Assembly: GCA_039545315.1 (NCBI GenBank) | Contig: BCIM01000001.1 | Span: forward strand, 544,805-608,804 | Direction: 5' to 3' | From: Kondoa malvinella | Lineage: Eukaryota; Basidiomycota; Agaricostilbomycetes; Agaricostilbales; Kondoaceae | Length of the DNA: 64,000 bases | In this document: positions 45,402-55,974 of the stretch, one piece after another | Position numbering within the stretch: position 1 is the first letter of the stretch | How the letters are laid out: every line of letters starts with the position of its first letter | Translations under genes and position numbers: made by a program | Notes under the pieces: generated by a model | What the model saw: the letters and a program-made list of their open reading frames with translations, nothing else | Databases searched by the model: none | Told to the model about the DNA's origin: nothing

Positions 45402-46060
45402 CTACTATATCCCCTGATCCCGTACAAGCAGATCATTCATGCATGACAAACCAGTCTGCCAACGTTCGACATAGGATAGCGACATCTTGCCGTTCATAGC
45501 CTGGACCATAGCGAGGCGACCAGCCTGAGGTTCGAGGAAAGGATTAAGCGGTTCATCCACATCGACTCCTGAGGACGCTTCCGCTTGCAGCAGTTCTTGC
45601 AGGTTGGCCGTCGCTTAACCGCACTTCCGAAATAGCGCGTATTGACACGCGTCTCCTAATATTCGGCGTCTCCGACAACGACCAAGGTCTATACTGTATG
45701 AAAGCAACATTGCTCGTCGCAAAAACAAGCCCCTGAAACCAAATGGAAGACAGGTTCTTGCCATTGTCCGATCTGAACCCCGCATCACTTTGTCACCACT
45801 TCCGATAGACAGCATAGCTTCCTCCTGTGACTTTGACTCTTCAATAGACGCACACAGCGACTGTTTATCGAAGCCCTCTGGCTCTGGGAACCGTCGGATG
45901 CACAAGCGATTTGAAGCTGGACACTGAAGAAGATCACGTCTGTTGAAATCTGCCGCGGACACGGCAAGACGTGCGCATAGACTGGTGCCAGTTGTAGCAT
46001 AGGCCATATGCTGCACTTCTCTGTCACCTTGGAACAATATTAGCCTCGCAATGTGCTGTT
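45402..46060 (-). CDS. doubtful hypothetical gene
   Basis: A minus-strand frame with good composition ends just before 45402: SGVDVDEPLNPFLEPQAGRL and MNGKMSLSYVERWQTGLSCM. Upstream, an ORF at 45615-46037 contains CIRRFPEPEGFDKQSLCASI. I could not link the two with convincing splice sites. The stretch lies just downstream of the GT14 gene on the same strand and may be an unrecognised small gene. Confidence 0.3.
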
Positions 46061-46123
46061 ACGAGAGACTTACCACAGTCATAAGGTCTGCGACGATCCA
46101 AGCTCATCCTCGGTATACGATGC

Positions 46124-47323
46124 CTACAGCTTGCCCTCTCGTCCAGCTGCGATGCCCAATATCTTGTCCTTGATCGCATCACCCGCATAAAATTTCCGCC
46201 CAAATATTCGAGGCTGATCCACAGTCAGGTCCTGCAATTCCCCTTCTCCTAGATAGCAAGGACTAGAGCCAGGCCGTGTATTCGGGTAACTTCTGCAGTT
46301 GGCTGAGTGATCGAAATCGACATAGAGGTGCAAATCGAACGAAGCTTCTTGGGCATGAGGTGATGCGTAGAGTACGGACGAGAAGAAGTGTTCGTCTGGC
46401 ACGACTGTTTCTTTGAAGAATTCAATCCATTTGAGCGCGGTGGGATCGGTAAGCAGGTAGTTGACGAATTGGCGAGATAAGCGAACCCATTGCGTGCCCC
46501 ATAATACGCGACCGCCTATGCTGAAACTTTAAAGAATACACAGAATTCTGATGTACGGCTCACCATTAGGCGTTCCACTCATTCTGGCACAATCCGGCGC
46601 TATACATCTTGCAGGTGTTCTCTTGCATTCCCCTCCATCGTTTCCTACACTACATATTGGAGTGGGCCAGCCTCCAATAGCACTACTGGAGCCTGCTGGT
46701 AGCTTTTGGAGCCACTTTTGCCTTTGCGCACGAGTAGTCAAAGGCCAGCTTGATCCGTCCAGGAACATGGCCATGTCCCAATGCATTTTCATGCTCGCAG
46801 CCTCCCTCAGCATCTGTAGCTCCATCTCTACTATTGACCACGTAGCCCATGTCACCGATACCCGTTCTCTGACGAAGCGAATGTTGCTGCATTTTGAAGG
46901 AACAGAAGCCATGATGCCTTCCATTGCTGCGTCTGATACTTTGGCGTCCAGATGTACCACAAAGACATCGTCAGGCGCATAAAGCTGGCTGATGAGTTCG
47001 GCTAGCCCGTCAATAGTTTCGTTGTTGTGCGCTGCTATCAGGTAAGCTGGTACAACTCTGTCCTTGACTGTGGGCGGCAAGGGAGAGGAGCAATGCTTTT
47101 GTAGCTGTCTATTGAGCTGTCGCAGAAAGGGCGAAGCAGCAGCATAGCTCGGTAATTTTGTTCGAGGACTTCCATGAAAATAGACGTAGGCAAGAAAGGC
47201 GGCTCCGAGAAGGCAAGCGACGCGAACACCACGCGTTGTTGAAGATCTGCTGGCCATTGATGGACCTCTTGTCCTGGAGAGAAGTGCTGGACCGTAGGGG
47301 CGGGATGAACAGACGCGAATCAT
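46124..47323 (-). CDS. GT14 (core-2/I-branching, xylosyltransferase-like) glycosyltransferase, 383 aa
   Basis: Exons on the minus strand: 47323-46564 and 46515-46124; 1152 nt, in frame. Type II Golgi topology: a short basic N-terminus, a signal-anchor (GVRVACLLGAAFLAYVYF) and a lumenal domain. The GT14 core is seen in PAYLIAAHNNETIDGLAELI, YAPDDVFVVHLDAKVSD, VTWATWSIVEMELQMLREAA and AMFLDGSSWPLTT. The second exon gives VLWGTQWVRLSRQFVNYLLT and VVPDEHFFSSVLYAS, the family's conserved DExxF. GT14 enzymes add xylose, GlcNAc or glucuronic acid; donor unknown here. First gene of the glycan cluster; 132 bp separate its start from the stop of the fusion gene on the same strand. Confidence 0.85.
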
Positions 47324-47455
47324 GCATTACCAACACGTTATCTTTCGGCTAAAAGACTGTTTGAACTGTATCATCTACTGTTCTAAATGCAATTGAATCA
47401 TAATGCAACTATAGACAAGAATTTCACACCGTCCTCTATACCCCTTTATCCGTCT

Positions 47456-50238
47456 TTACTCGATCAGTGCCGGGCCAGCAAACAAGTCTTGCCCTTCATA
47501 AGACGGCCCCATCTGTAACAGGTCGTCGATGCGATGCCGGATAGCACGAACTGCAGTACCGACAGCCGGATTCAGACTGCTTGGATGCTGATTGACTCTG
47601 GCGTGCCAAACGAATGTTTCTCGGAAAGCAATAGGAAGCGCTTGGCCAACAAGTAGATCGTGACCATCAGCTTCCGTCGCCACAGCATGTATCGATGTCT
47701 GGCCAGGGCGGTTCCAGATTTCGACTTCTGCGTCAAAGAGACCAATGGGCAGTCGTTGTACCCCGCATTCCGTGTATTTGTCACAGACTTGCATGAGCCC
47801 ATCGTTGTACTAGGAACACGAGTCAGTCTTGCTCAATTGAAAATGATTCGAGGACGCACTAGCCAATACCAATGCACGGGTTTGACATCCGAGAATTTGG
47901 CATTAAAAGATCTTGCATCGTATGGAATACTGCAGGCAGTCTGCAGTACCGCAGACGATACAGCTGATTTCGGTGGACCAAAGAACATGACGTTGTTGTT
48001 CCACATGTATGTATGAAGCTAGGAGAGACTTGAGCATTTGCAGTCAAGCAGCATGCTTCAACTTACCGCAGGTGAGAAGGAACCCATTCGCAATAAAGGA
48101 GTAAAGTCGCGCATTGGTATCGAGTCGGTATCCAGCCAGACACCACCATACTTTTCTAGTAGCAGAACGCGAACCAGATCGGATTTGGTCTGAGGACCCA
48201 TCTCGACTTCATTTCGATAAGCTTCATCGGTATATTCGCGCATGTTGGCCAGACAAGTGCCGACAGCTTCGCCTGCTGCGTCGAAGGGACGGAATTGGAC
48301 AAAGTCGGTGTATTTGGCATACCGGTCGACTAGCATTGATGGCAGCTCATCATACCAGAAAATGAGCTGATGACCGTCTTGAAGGCGTTGAGTAGCGAGC
48401 CATGCATCCATGGTCAGCGCGATAGAATCCGATAGCTTCGTGTCGAGCGAGCCGAGCCAGAGCATGTGGAATAGATAGCCGCCTTGAGGGATCGGGTAGA
48501 TAGGACATTTGGTCTGTTGTAGATATCTGCATGCAACATCAGACAAGTCATTCTCAAGTGCCCGGGCGGCGTACCTTCTATCCCATTCGCTGAATCTGCC
48601 GCTCTGCACCGTGATGTTTCCCTCCTTTTGCCAGTTCATCACACAATTCAGGTCCTCCGGCTTTTGATCCCACGAAGCGAATTGCACATCTGCTAGAGGG
48701 TCGTATCTCGATAAGCGGCGCCGCATATCTTCTGGCTTGGCAAAGACGGCAGTGAGCGTAGCTAGTAGAAGGACAACCAGGCCAGAGTTGATGAGCTTTG
48801 AGCGCGTTGGTGTCAGCCAATCTGACGTCGCTGGTGCAACTTGCTTTTGCGTAGGTCGGATATCATCTTCGTCGTGATCTGAGCGTATGTCAGACGATGC
48901 TTGGGTTCGAGACAGAGAAATGCTCACCATGGTAGACATCAATTCTTTCGGCATTGAGATGAAGCGATTCCATAGACACATCTGGCGAAGCGGGAATCTT
49001 CTCCTTGGGGCTATGAAGGGGCAATTCGATGAAGCCTGAGGAGCCTACAGGCTGTTCTTTGTAGTAGTTGTATGTCCAGGTCGACATTGCAATCATGCCC
49101 ACTGCAAGGACGGTGGTTGGGTTGCAGGTCTCGCTCCAAAGGCCTGGATCGAGGAGAGGCTGAAGTAGTAGTGTGGTGACGATAGTAGCTGAAGATCCAA
49201 CGAGCTTGACTAGATTATCTGACTTGCGGAGGATGTTGGCGACCACAAGACCAGTCGCACATGTTGTAAGAACGACAGCGATGTAGCCCATGTTTTCGTC
49301 AATTTGCGCCGATGGGTTGTGAGACTCGCTTGCTGGTCGGTCAACACCAGCCATGACCATGAAAGCGGCAAAGAGTGCTCCCCAGCCATAGAGCCAGACC
49401 TTAAAGCACAGTATTAGATTATCATGATAGTTAGAGATGTGAAGAGACCCACTTGTAGCGACCAAAAGGGCATTGGCTTTTTCAGGAGTATTTCGGTAGC
49501 GATAGCGGTAACACTTGATATTGCTGCAATGACAAATCCGAGAAGAGGACCGAACCAGACCATGAAGGTGCCTGCACCCTCAGTCGTCGCTGGCACAGCA
49601 ACAGGGGCAGAAGCCATGCTTGGCCAAAGTGCTTCACCAATCGAATCCCAAGGCATATGCAAACTGAGCACACTTGTCGACAGTACTGCCAGAGAGATCC
49701 ATGCAGAGCTACATCTGGCCCGCTTCATGATGAGATAGTGCAAGACAGCGGTCAGGGGCAGCTACAAGGGCGATAAGCTTGGCGCTGGAGACAATTTGCA
49801 TGCAGCTCACCTTGGCCAGCATGGCGGTATTAAGCAGCGCAGGCGAGACGAAACGGAGACCAACCAGATAAAAGACATTGTTGATAAGATAAAGTAGTGC
49901 CGGCACTGCTGTATAGAAGCAAATTTGATAGTCTACTTGGCCAGTGGAAGTCGACCGAGGAAGGAGCGAAGAGAACCAGCTCGCAGGAATTGATGCGTTC
50001 GGTATCCGAGTATTGGCGCGATGCCATCTGAAGTGAAATGCGAGAGCGCAAGTCAATTTGCAGGATTCCGAACTATCGACCCGAAAATCAGCTTGCTTGG
50101 TTTGACCAAACGTTCGACCGGAGCATACAGGAAAGCGATTTTAGCAGGAGGCAGATAGACTCCATAACGAATTACGCCGAATGCGATGCAGGCGCGAGCA
50201 GTGTCGAAGAGAATAAACGCTGGAAGCAAGTAGGCCAT
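47456..50238 (-). CDS. nucleotide-sugar transporter fused to a GT32 glycosyltransferase, 826 aa
   Basis: Exons on the minus strand: 50238-50081, 50027-49811, 49761-49453, 49399-48928, 48878-48067, 48018-47860, 47809-47456; 2481 nt, all junctions in frame with 48-53 nt GT-AG introns. Residues 1-385 are an SLC35A-type Golgi transporter: VPALLYLINNVFYLVGLRFV, PLLGFVIAAISSVTAIATEI, VVLTTCATGLVVANILRKSD, then KLVGSSATIVTTLL. A linker and a further helix (SGLVVLLLATLTAVFA, ~residues 410-428) lead to a GT32 domain: YPIPQGGYLFHMLWLG, QLIFWYDELP, TKSDLVRVLLLEKYGGVWLD then TDS (DxD site). No ATG exists for a separate GT32 before its anchor. If the intron 48879-48927 stays in, the transporter ends alone at TGA 48892-48890. 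Topology fits: transporter C-terminus in the cytosol, GT32 in the lumen. The N-terminus may lack one helix. Confidence 0.8.
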
Positions 50239-50552
50239 GTTTGTTCGATAGTGCTGACCAGCAAGCACTTCTTAAGGGGATATCTGAGAAAGAGTGGAAT
50301 GGAATGTGTTGTCGTTTTGCTGCAAGAGCAGAGCTTGGCCGGCAAGATCGACTTAATGCATTGACGCGGGTCCAAAAGAATCTTGATGAACGGAACTTCA
50401 ACGATTCCCGTAACGCGCTAATTCAAGGCGCGGATCTAAGATAGTCTCCCGATAGCGCGATAGAGCGGATAACAACAAGACGACGAGCGCAAGCGCGACA
50501 ACAAGCACCTCATAAAGGAAGACGCGATCTGTGCATTACAATAGACCGATCT

Positions 50553-52428
50553 TTACACTGAGCCACAGACGGCGTTGAGAAACATCTGTGCCTCTTCAGC
50601 TATTTCTGTGCTCCTTAGATGATTGCTCTGTCAGGCAACATCAGCGTCGGTTTCACAGGATCGCACTCGCAACTCACCCAGAGTGTTGCCATTCCGTTAT
50701 CATTACTCTGCGAGAAACGCCGGTCATCGAGGGCAGAGACAGGCCTGTAGTCACATCAGTATAGCACAGGAGGTCAACAGTGCTGCTCACAGTATGCGAT
50801 ACCTCGATTCAGTCGCTGCAAATTCCCTTCGCAGCATTCGATTGAAGAGCACCGTCCTCTTCATGCCAATTCCAGCTTTGACGCCTCCTTTGCAGCCTGA
50901 GAGACAGTCAGCATGAATTGAATCTGAATAGCGTCGAAGCTCACAAATTGTTGTAGCTTCACGCAAGATGATTTTTGCATTTGGATAAGCTTGATCGAGG
51001 AGCGTGTGAAAACGAGCTAGTCTCTCTTCGTATCCTTGCAAGTTTGTGAACGCGAGTTCCCAGCTCAACGCTGAAACGAACTGTAGAAATGATTTAGACG
51101 GACAGGTCGCGTTGAGTGTCAAGCTGACTCACAATGACATCGAATTCCTCCTCGACTGTCAAAGCCGGTGCCCATTCGCCCACTCTGCGTTTGTACACCA
51201 TTTCGAGCTCGTCAAATAGCTTGCAAGCAGGAGTCGTGCTAAGGCCCCCCACTAGCCCAAGCACAATAGTTGTATTGTCCAAAACCTTGATTGGCGCATT
51301 CGTACACCGCCTCCCAAAGATGTCTGACGCTTGATAACCCATGAATTCTGCTTCTTTCCAATCTTCACTTTGACACAAATCCGCTTTGCCCTGACACCAC
51401 TGATTCTCGCTCGATAAAGTCTTAACCAATCGCCGAGCATTCGAGTCGCCCAACACCCTTATTCTCTTGCCAGCTAGGCATGACCTCGTAGCTTCGAAGG
51501 GATAGAACTTGTTTTGACAATTCGCATGCTCGAAACCCAATCCCCAGAAATCGGGGGCAAGATGTGTGCTTGAACTATCGGGTTGTGTCCAGGTACCGGT
51601 TGCATCAATGCTCTTGCCTAAGCTATGATCGCAAGTCGGTTTGGAAAAGGAGTATCTAGAAGGAAGGATGGTAAAGTTGATCGGTTGTAATGCCTTGTCA
51701 TGGTAAATGTAGGACTCGCGCTTTGCTGTATTCTCTTTCATCCAGTCCCAGGCAATCTGCGTATCCATTAGTCAAGAATTGTGCTCAACAAGTCGACGCA
51801 CTAAGCCGGTCTCGGCGGTTGCCTGATACGATCCAGCTACTTCTACAACAACTTCTCCGGCATAGACGTGTGCATGCAAGTTACTTTGCGTGCAATTTGA
51901 TTCCTGCACAGGAAAGAGAGGCGTTATAGTAGGTGTCTCTAGCTGAATATGCGTTTGTTCCGAATGTATACCTAGATGAACTTCATCCGGCCCTTCGCTC
52001 TTCCACAGATGTGGAGGGGCATTCTCGCTGATAATCGCAGTCGGTGAGGCAGCCACGACGGCGTAGACGCAAAGATGCACTGGTGCTCGGAGGTGCTGGC
52101 TAAGCACTTCTCCTTGATGAATGACAACAACAGCTCCAGGCGAAGTTGCCTTCAGGTCGTCGATATGGCCACTATATACTGTATCAGCGACAGAGCTCAG
52201 CAGCATGCTAGCTGTATACCGAGCTGCTGGACTAAGTTGCTGACAAGGTTCTTTTTCGTGCCAATGTAGCACTGTTCGCGCGTTGGATTGGAAGTCGCTG
52301 ATACTGCTATTGCTCGCTGGGCCATAGAAGACGTATACAAAGCAGCAGGAGAAGATTGAGAACACCAGTAGTCGAAGCCTGCGCGACGCAAAACGATTGC
52401 TTGAGGCTCGCTCCGGATCCAAGCGCAT
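50553..52428 (-). CDS. type II membrane PC-esterase (GDS-motif) protein, candidate polysaccharide O-acetyl enzyme, 556 aa
   Basis: Exons on the minus strand: 52428-51802, 51756-51133, 51080-50803, 50744-50678, 50627-50553; 1671 nt, in frame. Short cytosolic N-terminus, signal-anchor (LLVFSIFSCCFVYVFYG), then an unrecognised beta-rich lumenal region (residues ~40-205). The second half is a PC-esterase/GDSL-like domain of the Cas1/TBL/NXPE kind: FWGLGFEHANCQNKFYPFEA, then TRSCLAGKRIRVLGDSNARR with the nucleophile Ser in GDS. It ends with SNHLRSTEIAEEAQMFLNAV and CGSV, where the catalytic His falls in NHL. Relatives transfer or remove O-acetyl groups on wall and capsule glycans; acetyltransfer here is an inference. 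The upstream ORF to 52443 starts with TTG, so ATG 52428 is chosen. Confidence 0.75.
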
Positions 52429-52749
52429 CGCACGCTGATCCAAAGGGCCGAGGAGAGCAGCGCTTGTGAAATGTCTAGACGGTCATTCAGTGTGAAGAAG
52501 GGCCATGCTCGAAATCGCCAAATTATGGATGCCGCCGCAAATCGAGTCGCAGGCTGTTATCTGATGAATCTAGGCTCTGGCTGTATAGGTAGCATCATGT
52601 AGCCACTAAATCGAATACGAAAACTCTATGAGGGTATTCCAATGCACATATCTCGTCGTCGTACAACTCTAGGTGTCCTCCGCTCTTCGAAGTATCTGGC
52701 TTGTTACTGAGTCCGCCCATCAAAGCAGTCCTCTTGTCCCGGTTCTACT

Positions 52750-54141
52750 CTATGCTTCATACTTGCTCTTCTCGTCGAGTAGTGGTATCACCACTTCTCC
52801 ATCCGCGTCCTGCTTTTCCGCAATGACAGACGACGTCAAGTTCTGCGCCTTGGACTTCTTTGTCGCTTCGTCGTAGGCGTACAGCGTTGATCCCACTACG
52901 ATGAGGACCGTGCCGATCTGACGAGCCCGAGTAAAAGCTTTGGCTTCGGCTGGAAAGACGATCAAGGAAAGTCCAGTCTGTATTATGCCTCGCACTGCTG
53001 CCGACACCATATGTCTGTGGGAGTATGTCAATTCGAGGCTATGATGATCTGTCAAAAGAGAGGACTCACGCTATTGGCGATGTAAGCTTCACCTGAAGCA
53101 ATGTCACCACTTGCAAGCCTGCAAAGCATACTCCCTGTTCTCTGGTCAGCCAAAACTGATGGAGACACCCGAAAGCTATACGTACCGACCACAAAGACAG
53201 ATTGAAATATCTCCGTGCCTCTCCACTCTGAACGAAAGCATCAACAAAGTCTGCCTTGATAGTGCCAGTCGCGGTGAAGAAGTAGCCAAGCTCGCCAGTG
53301 AAGGGAAGAAGGGCGATCAAGAAGCCAAGAGAAATCAGGTTGGTGTAGTAGGCGACTGCCCAAAAATCCGAGCTACCGTTTGCTTCGTTGCCTGCTGCTT
53401 TTGCTTTGCTGGTTGTGTGCTTCATGATCACAACATATAGAGCTGTTGCAAAGCTGGACAAGACGCCAGCCAGAACTCCAGGTCCACTGGTGTTTGCGAC
53501 CTTGTCTAGAGATACGCCAAAGAAGAAACCGCTGCATATGATCAGGAGACCAATGTTGGCAGTCGTGGTAGTTCTAGCGCCGAGAATAAAGTATGAGAGG
53601 GCGACGGTGAATGGCAGCAGCAAACTTCTGGCGACTTGATAAAAGGAAGCTAGACAACGCGATCAGCCGGCAATCACAATGGAATCGGCATCAAAAGTAC
53701 CATCTACTAGCTGGAAACATTGTGAGTTGGGGTTGCATATTGATAAGGCAAATCACTGACCTTAAGGCAGAACGTTTTCGATGTCAAAGAGACCACTTGC
53801 AAGAACGATAGCAATCCATGTGATCGTATGTCCTGTCCTTTTCTGATGAGCATTGCGTATGGATGGACACGAGCTGCATACCTGGACCGTTACGCGACCA
53901 GGCAATCTAACCAGGCCGAACAGACTCGCTAGCTGGAAGATGATCAAAGTGATCAATACAGATGTGATAAGAAGTAGCGTAGGTGCCGAAAAGAGGTTGA
54001 GAGTGGCCTTGTTGAGCAAGGTGACCTGCACGAATTTAGTCCGTCAGTCCTTCTATTCTTTGTTGGTGATCAATTTTGACTGACAGCTGAAGCAATGCCC
54101 AGATGTACGCTGAGAGTACCTGCTACGACTAGACCGCTCAT
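52750..54141 (-). CDS. Golgi sugar-phosphate/nucleotide-sugar transporter (GDP-fucose transporter-like)
   Basis: Multi-helix transporter of the TPT/SLC35C type. The start ATG 54141 (MSGLVVAGTLSVHLGIASA) is joined to VTLLNKATLNLFSAPTLLLI. Then VARSLLLPFTVALSYFIL, GLLIICSGFFFGVSLDKV and SGPGVLAGVLSSFATALYVV match the SLC35C1 plan. NLISLGFLIALLPFTGELGY and the signature LQVKLTSPIAHMVSAAVRGI near 53090 follow. The tail (VIPLLDEKSKYEA) is cytosolic. GDP-fucose import is the nearest family role. The same superfamily contains phosphoenolpyruvate translocators, which is of interest because the gene is divergently paired (244 bp) with a pyruvyltransferase that would need phosphoenolpyruvate. Substrate not determinable from sequence. 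Confidence 0.78.
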
Positions 54142-54385
54142 GGTTGGATTGGATTGATTGTCTTGGATCAAGAGACGCGCCTTAATTTCGACGCGTCGAT
54201 CAACTGCATGAAATTTTGCCTGACGCGCAATATTGGTCCTAGCAGCCACAGCCGAGCTACAGTACCTGCCATATTGGTGCCTATTGTTCCTGAACGCGTC
54301 CTTGCCCTGCGACACTGGAATGACAAGTCTCAGTGCAAGCTCTCGAAAGAGGAAGATAGCATCCGTCAGACATCAATTCCTCTCG
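54142..54385. promoter_or_regulatory. shared promoter region, transporter and pyruvyltransferase
   Basis: The 244 bp between two divergent start codons (54141 minus strand, 54386 plus strand). This is short enough that both genes are probably driven from one nucleosome-free region. I see no confident motif. Confidence 0.4.
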
Positions 54386-55807
54386 ATGGCTGGACCGCGG
54401 CGGAATATCGTCCTGTTGATCTTCGCAGGCATGCTCTTGGGCCAATTCATTCCTTGGCCCTGGAGTGATCGACATTCGAGCAGTAATTTATCAATACCGA
54501 CCCGCGACTCAGCAAGCAGCTTATCGACAAGGCATTCAACAGCTGCAGAAGCATGTAGAGATGTCGTGGATAGGCAGAGAGCGATGCTGAATGCTCACTT
54601 TGCGTCTGCCTTCGAAGGAGTACAAAGTGTCGCACTGATAGGCTATCGTGCGTATCTAGCTGTATGCCCGCACGCTTGCTGATCGACGGCGATGATCAGC
54701 AAATCACGCAAACAAGGGCGACAGCGCTATCTGGGTAGCTGAAGAAATCCTCCTCGCTTCTTTGGGCATCAATGTCAGATATGTTTGCTCTGGAATGCAC
54801 GACTACCAACCAAACAAAATTCGTGCTCTTGCAGCAAAGGGAAGATTCGCAATCGCTTTCCATGGCGGCGGTAACCTGGGTGATATTTATCCTGAAGAGC
54901 AAAGACTCAAGCTGCAAGTGCTTCAAGACTTTCCTCATGTACCCATCCGTTGGTTTCCTCAAAGTATCCACTTCAGAGACAAGACGGTCAATGAAGAAGC
55001 TCCCTTGGGACACTTCCTATCGCTTATGAAACAAGTACACAATATGCAAATTGTTGTTCGCGATATTCCATCTTTAGATTTCGCCCGAAAATACTTTGAG
55101 CCGCTCAACACGAAGGTCACCATGACGCCTGATATAGTATTCGCAATGGGCAACAGGCCAGATATGTTACAAACCTTTGGCCAGCCTGCGAATGATCTTT
55201 TGGTCTTCCGCCGTCGAGATGCAGAAAAGACAAGCTGGGAGGATTGGGCAGGACACGATCTACAAAACTTCTTTAGCGAGCAGATGGAAGAGATGGGACC
55301 AAGCTGGAACTCGAGCGCTCTTGCTATTGGGGATTGGATAGATTTTGATTTGGCGCAGAATGAGATTGTTGGCAAGAGCGAATATCTGCAAGCTGCTTGG
55401 ATCAGGTTCATGCAAGGCGCAAGATGGCTAGCCAGTGGCGAGGTAGTCCTGCTTGATCGCTTGCATGGTCTGTCTTGTTCTCCTTGCACAGTAACATTCG
55501 GCTGACTCGTTGGACGACAGGACATATACTCTCGCTGCTAATGGGTATTCCGCATGTGATCGTAGACAACGAGATCGGCAAGCTGGGCAACTATAGAAGC
55601 ACCTGGAGTGAGCCGATCTTTGCCTATGATAAAGAGCAGACCTAACTTCTATCGCAGCCAAAGACTGTCCTTTGGCTCTCGTGGTTTCAGAGCCATCAGC
55701 TGGCTCAATCAAACAAGCTCTAACGCAACAGCGGGCTTTACTTGGTAAGCCCAACTGTTCTTCGGGGACTCCTCACTGACAAAGCATTAGCTGAAATGGG
55801 CAGATGA
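54386..55807 (+). CDS. polysaccharide pyruvyltransferase (Pvg1-like), 406 aa
   Basis: Exons: 54386-54647, 54700-55467, 55521-55607, 55658-55744, 55791-55807 (17 nt); 1221 nt, in frame. Type II Golgi protein with signal-anchor NIVLLIFAGMLLGQFIPWPW. The catalytic fold is clear: GYPNHANKGDSAIWVAEE, AIAFHGGGNLGDIYPEEQ (glycine loop), PIRWFPQSIHF, VVRDIPSLDFARKYF, TPDIVFAMGN and DRLHGHILSLLMGIPHVIVD then NEIGKLGNYRSTW. The pyruvyltransferase DRLHGHI and N-x-x-GKLxNY motifs are both present. S. pombe Pvg1 transfers pyruvate from phosphoenolpyruvate as a ketal onto terminal galactose, giving a negative charge; the same reaction is inferred here. It sits in the middle of the glycan cluster. Confidence 0.9.
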
Positions 55808-55974
55808 ACAATCAGAAAGTCGTTACTAGATTTGTATAGAGGGGCACTTGTATATGAGACATGCACTGCATTGCATCGATCGTTCAATGGGAAAGTAATC
55901 CATGCCAGGTATTCATGCTGTCTACAAACGATGTCTATCTGTACAAAAGCTAGTGTACAACTGTCCTTGGTAGT

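Noticed and set aside
48890..49465. Annotating the nucleotide-sugar transporter as ending at 48890 and the GT32 as a separate gene
   Set aside because: The GT32 frame has no start codon outside the transporter's coding exon, while splicing of 48879-48927 joins both in frame with good donor, branch and acceptor sites. Kept as an alternative product in the findings.
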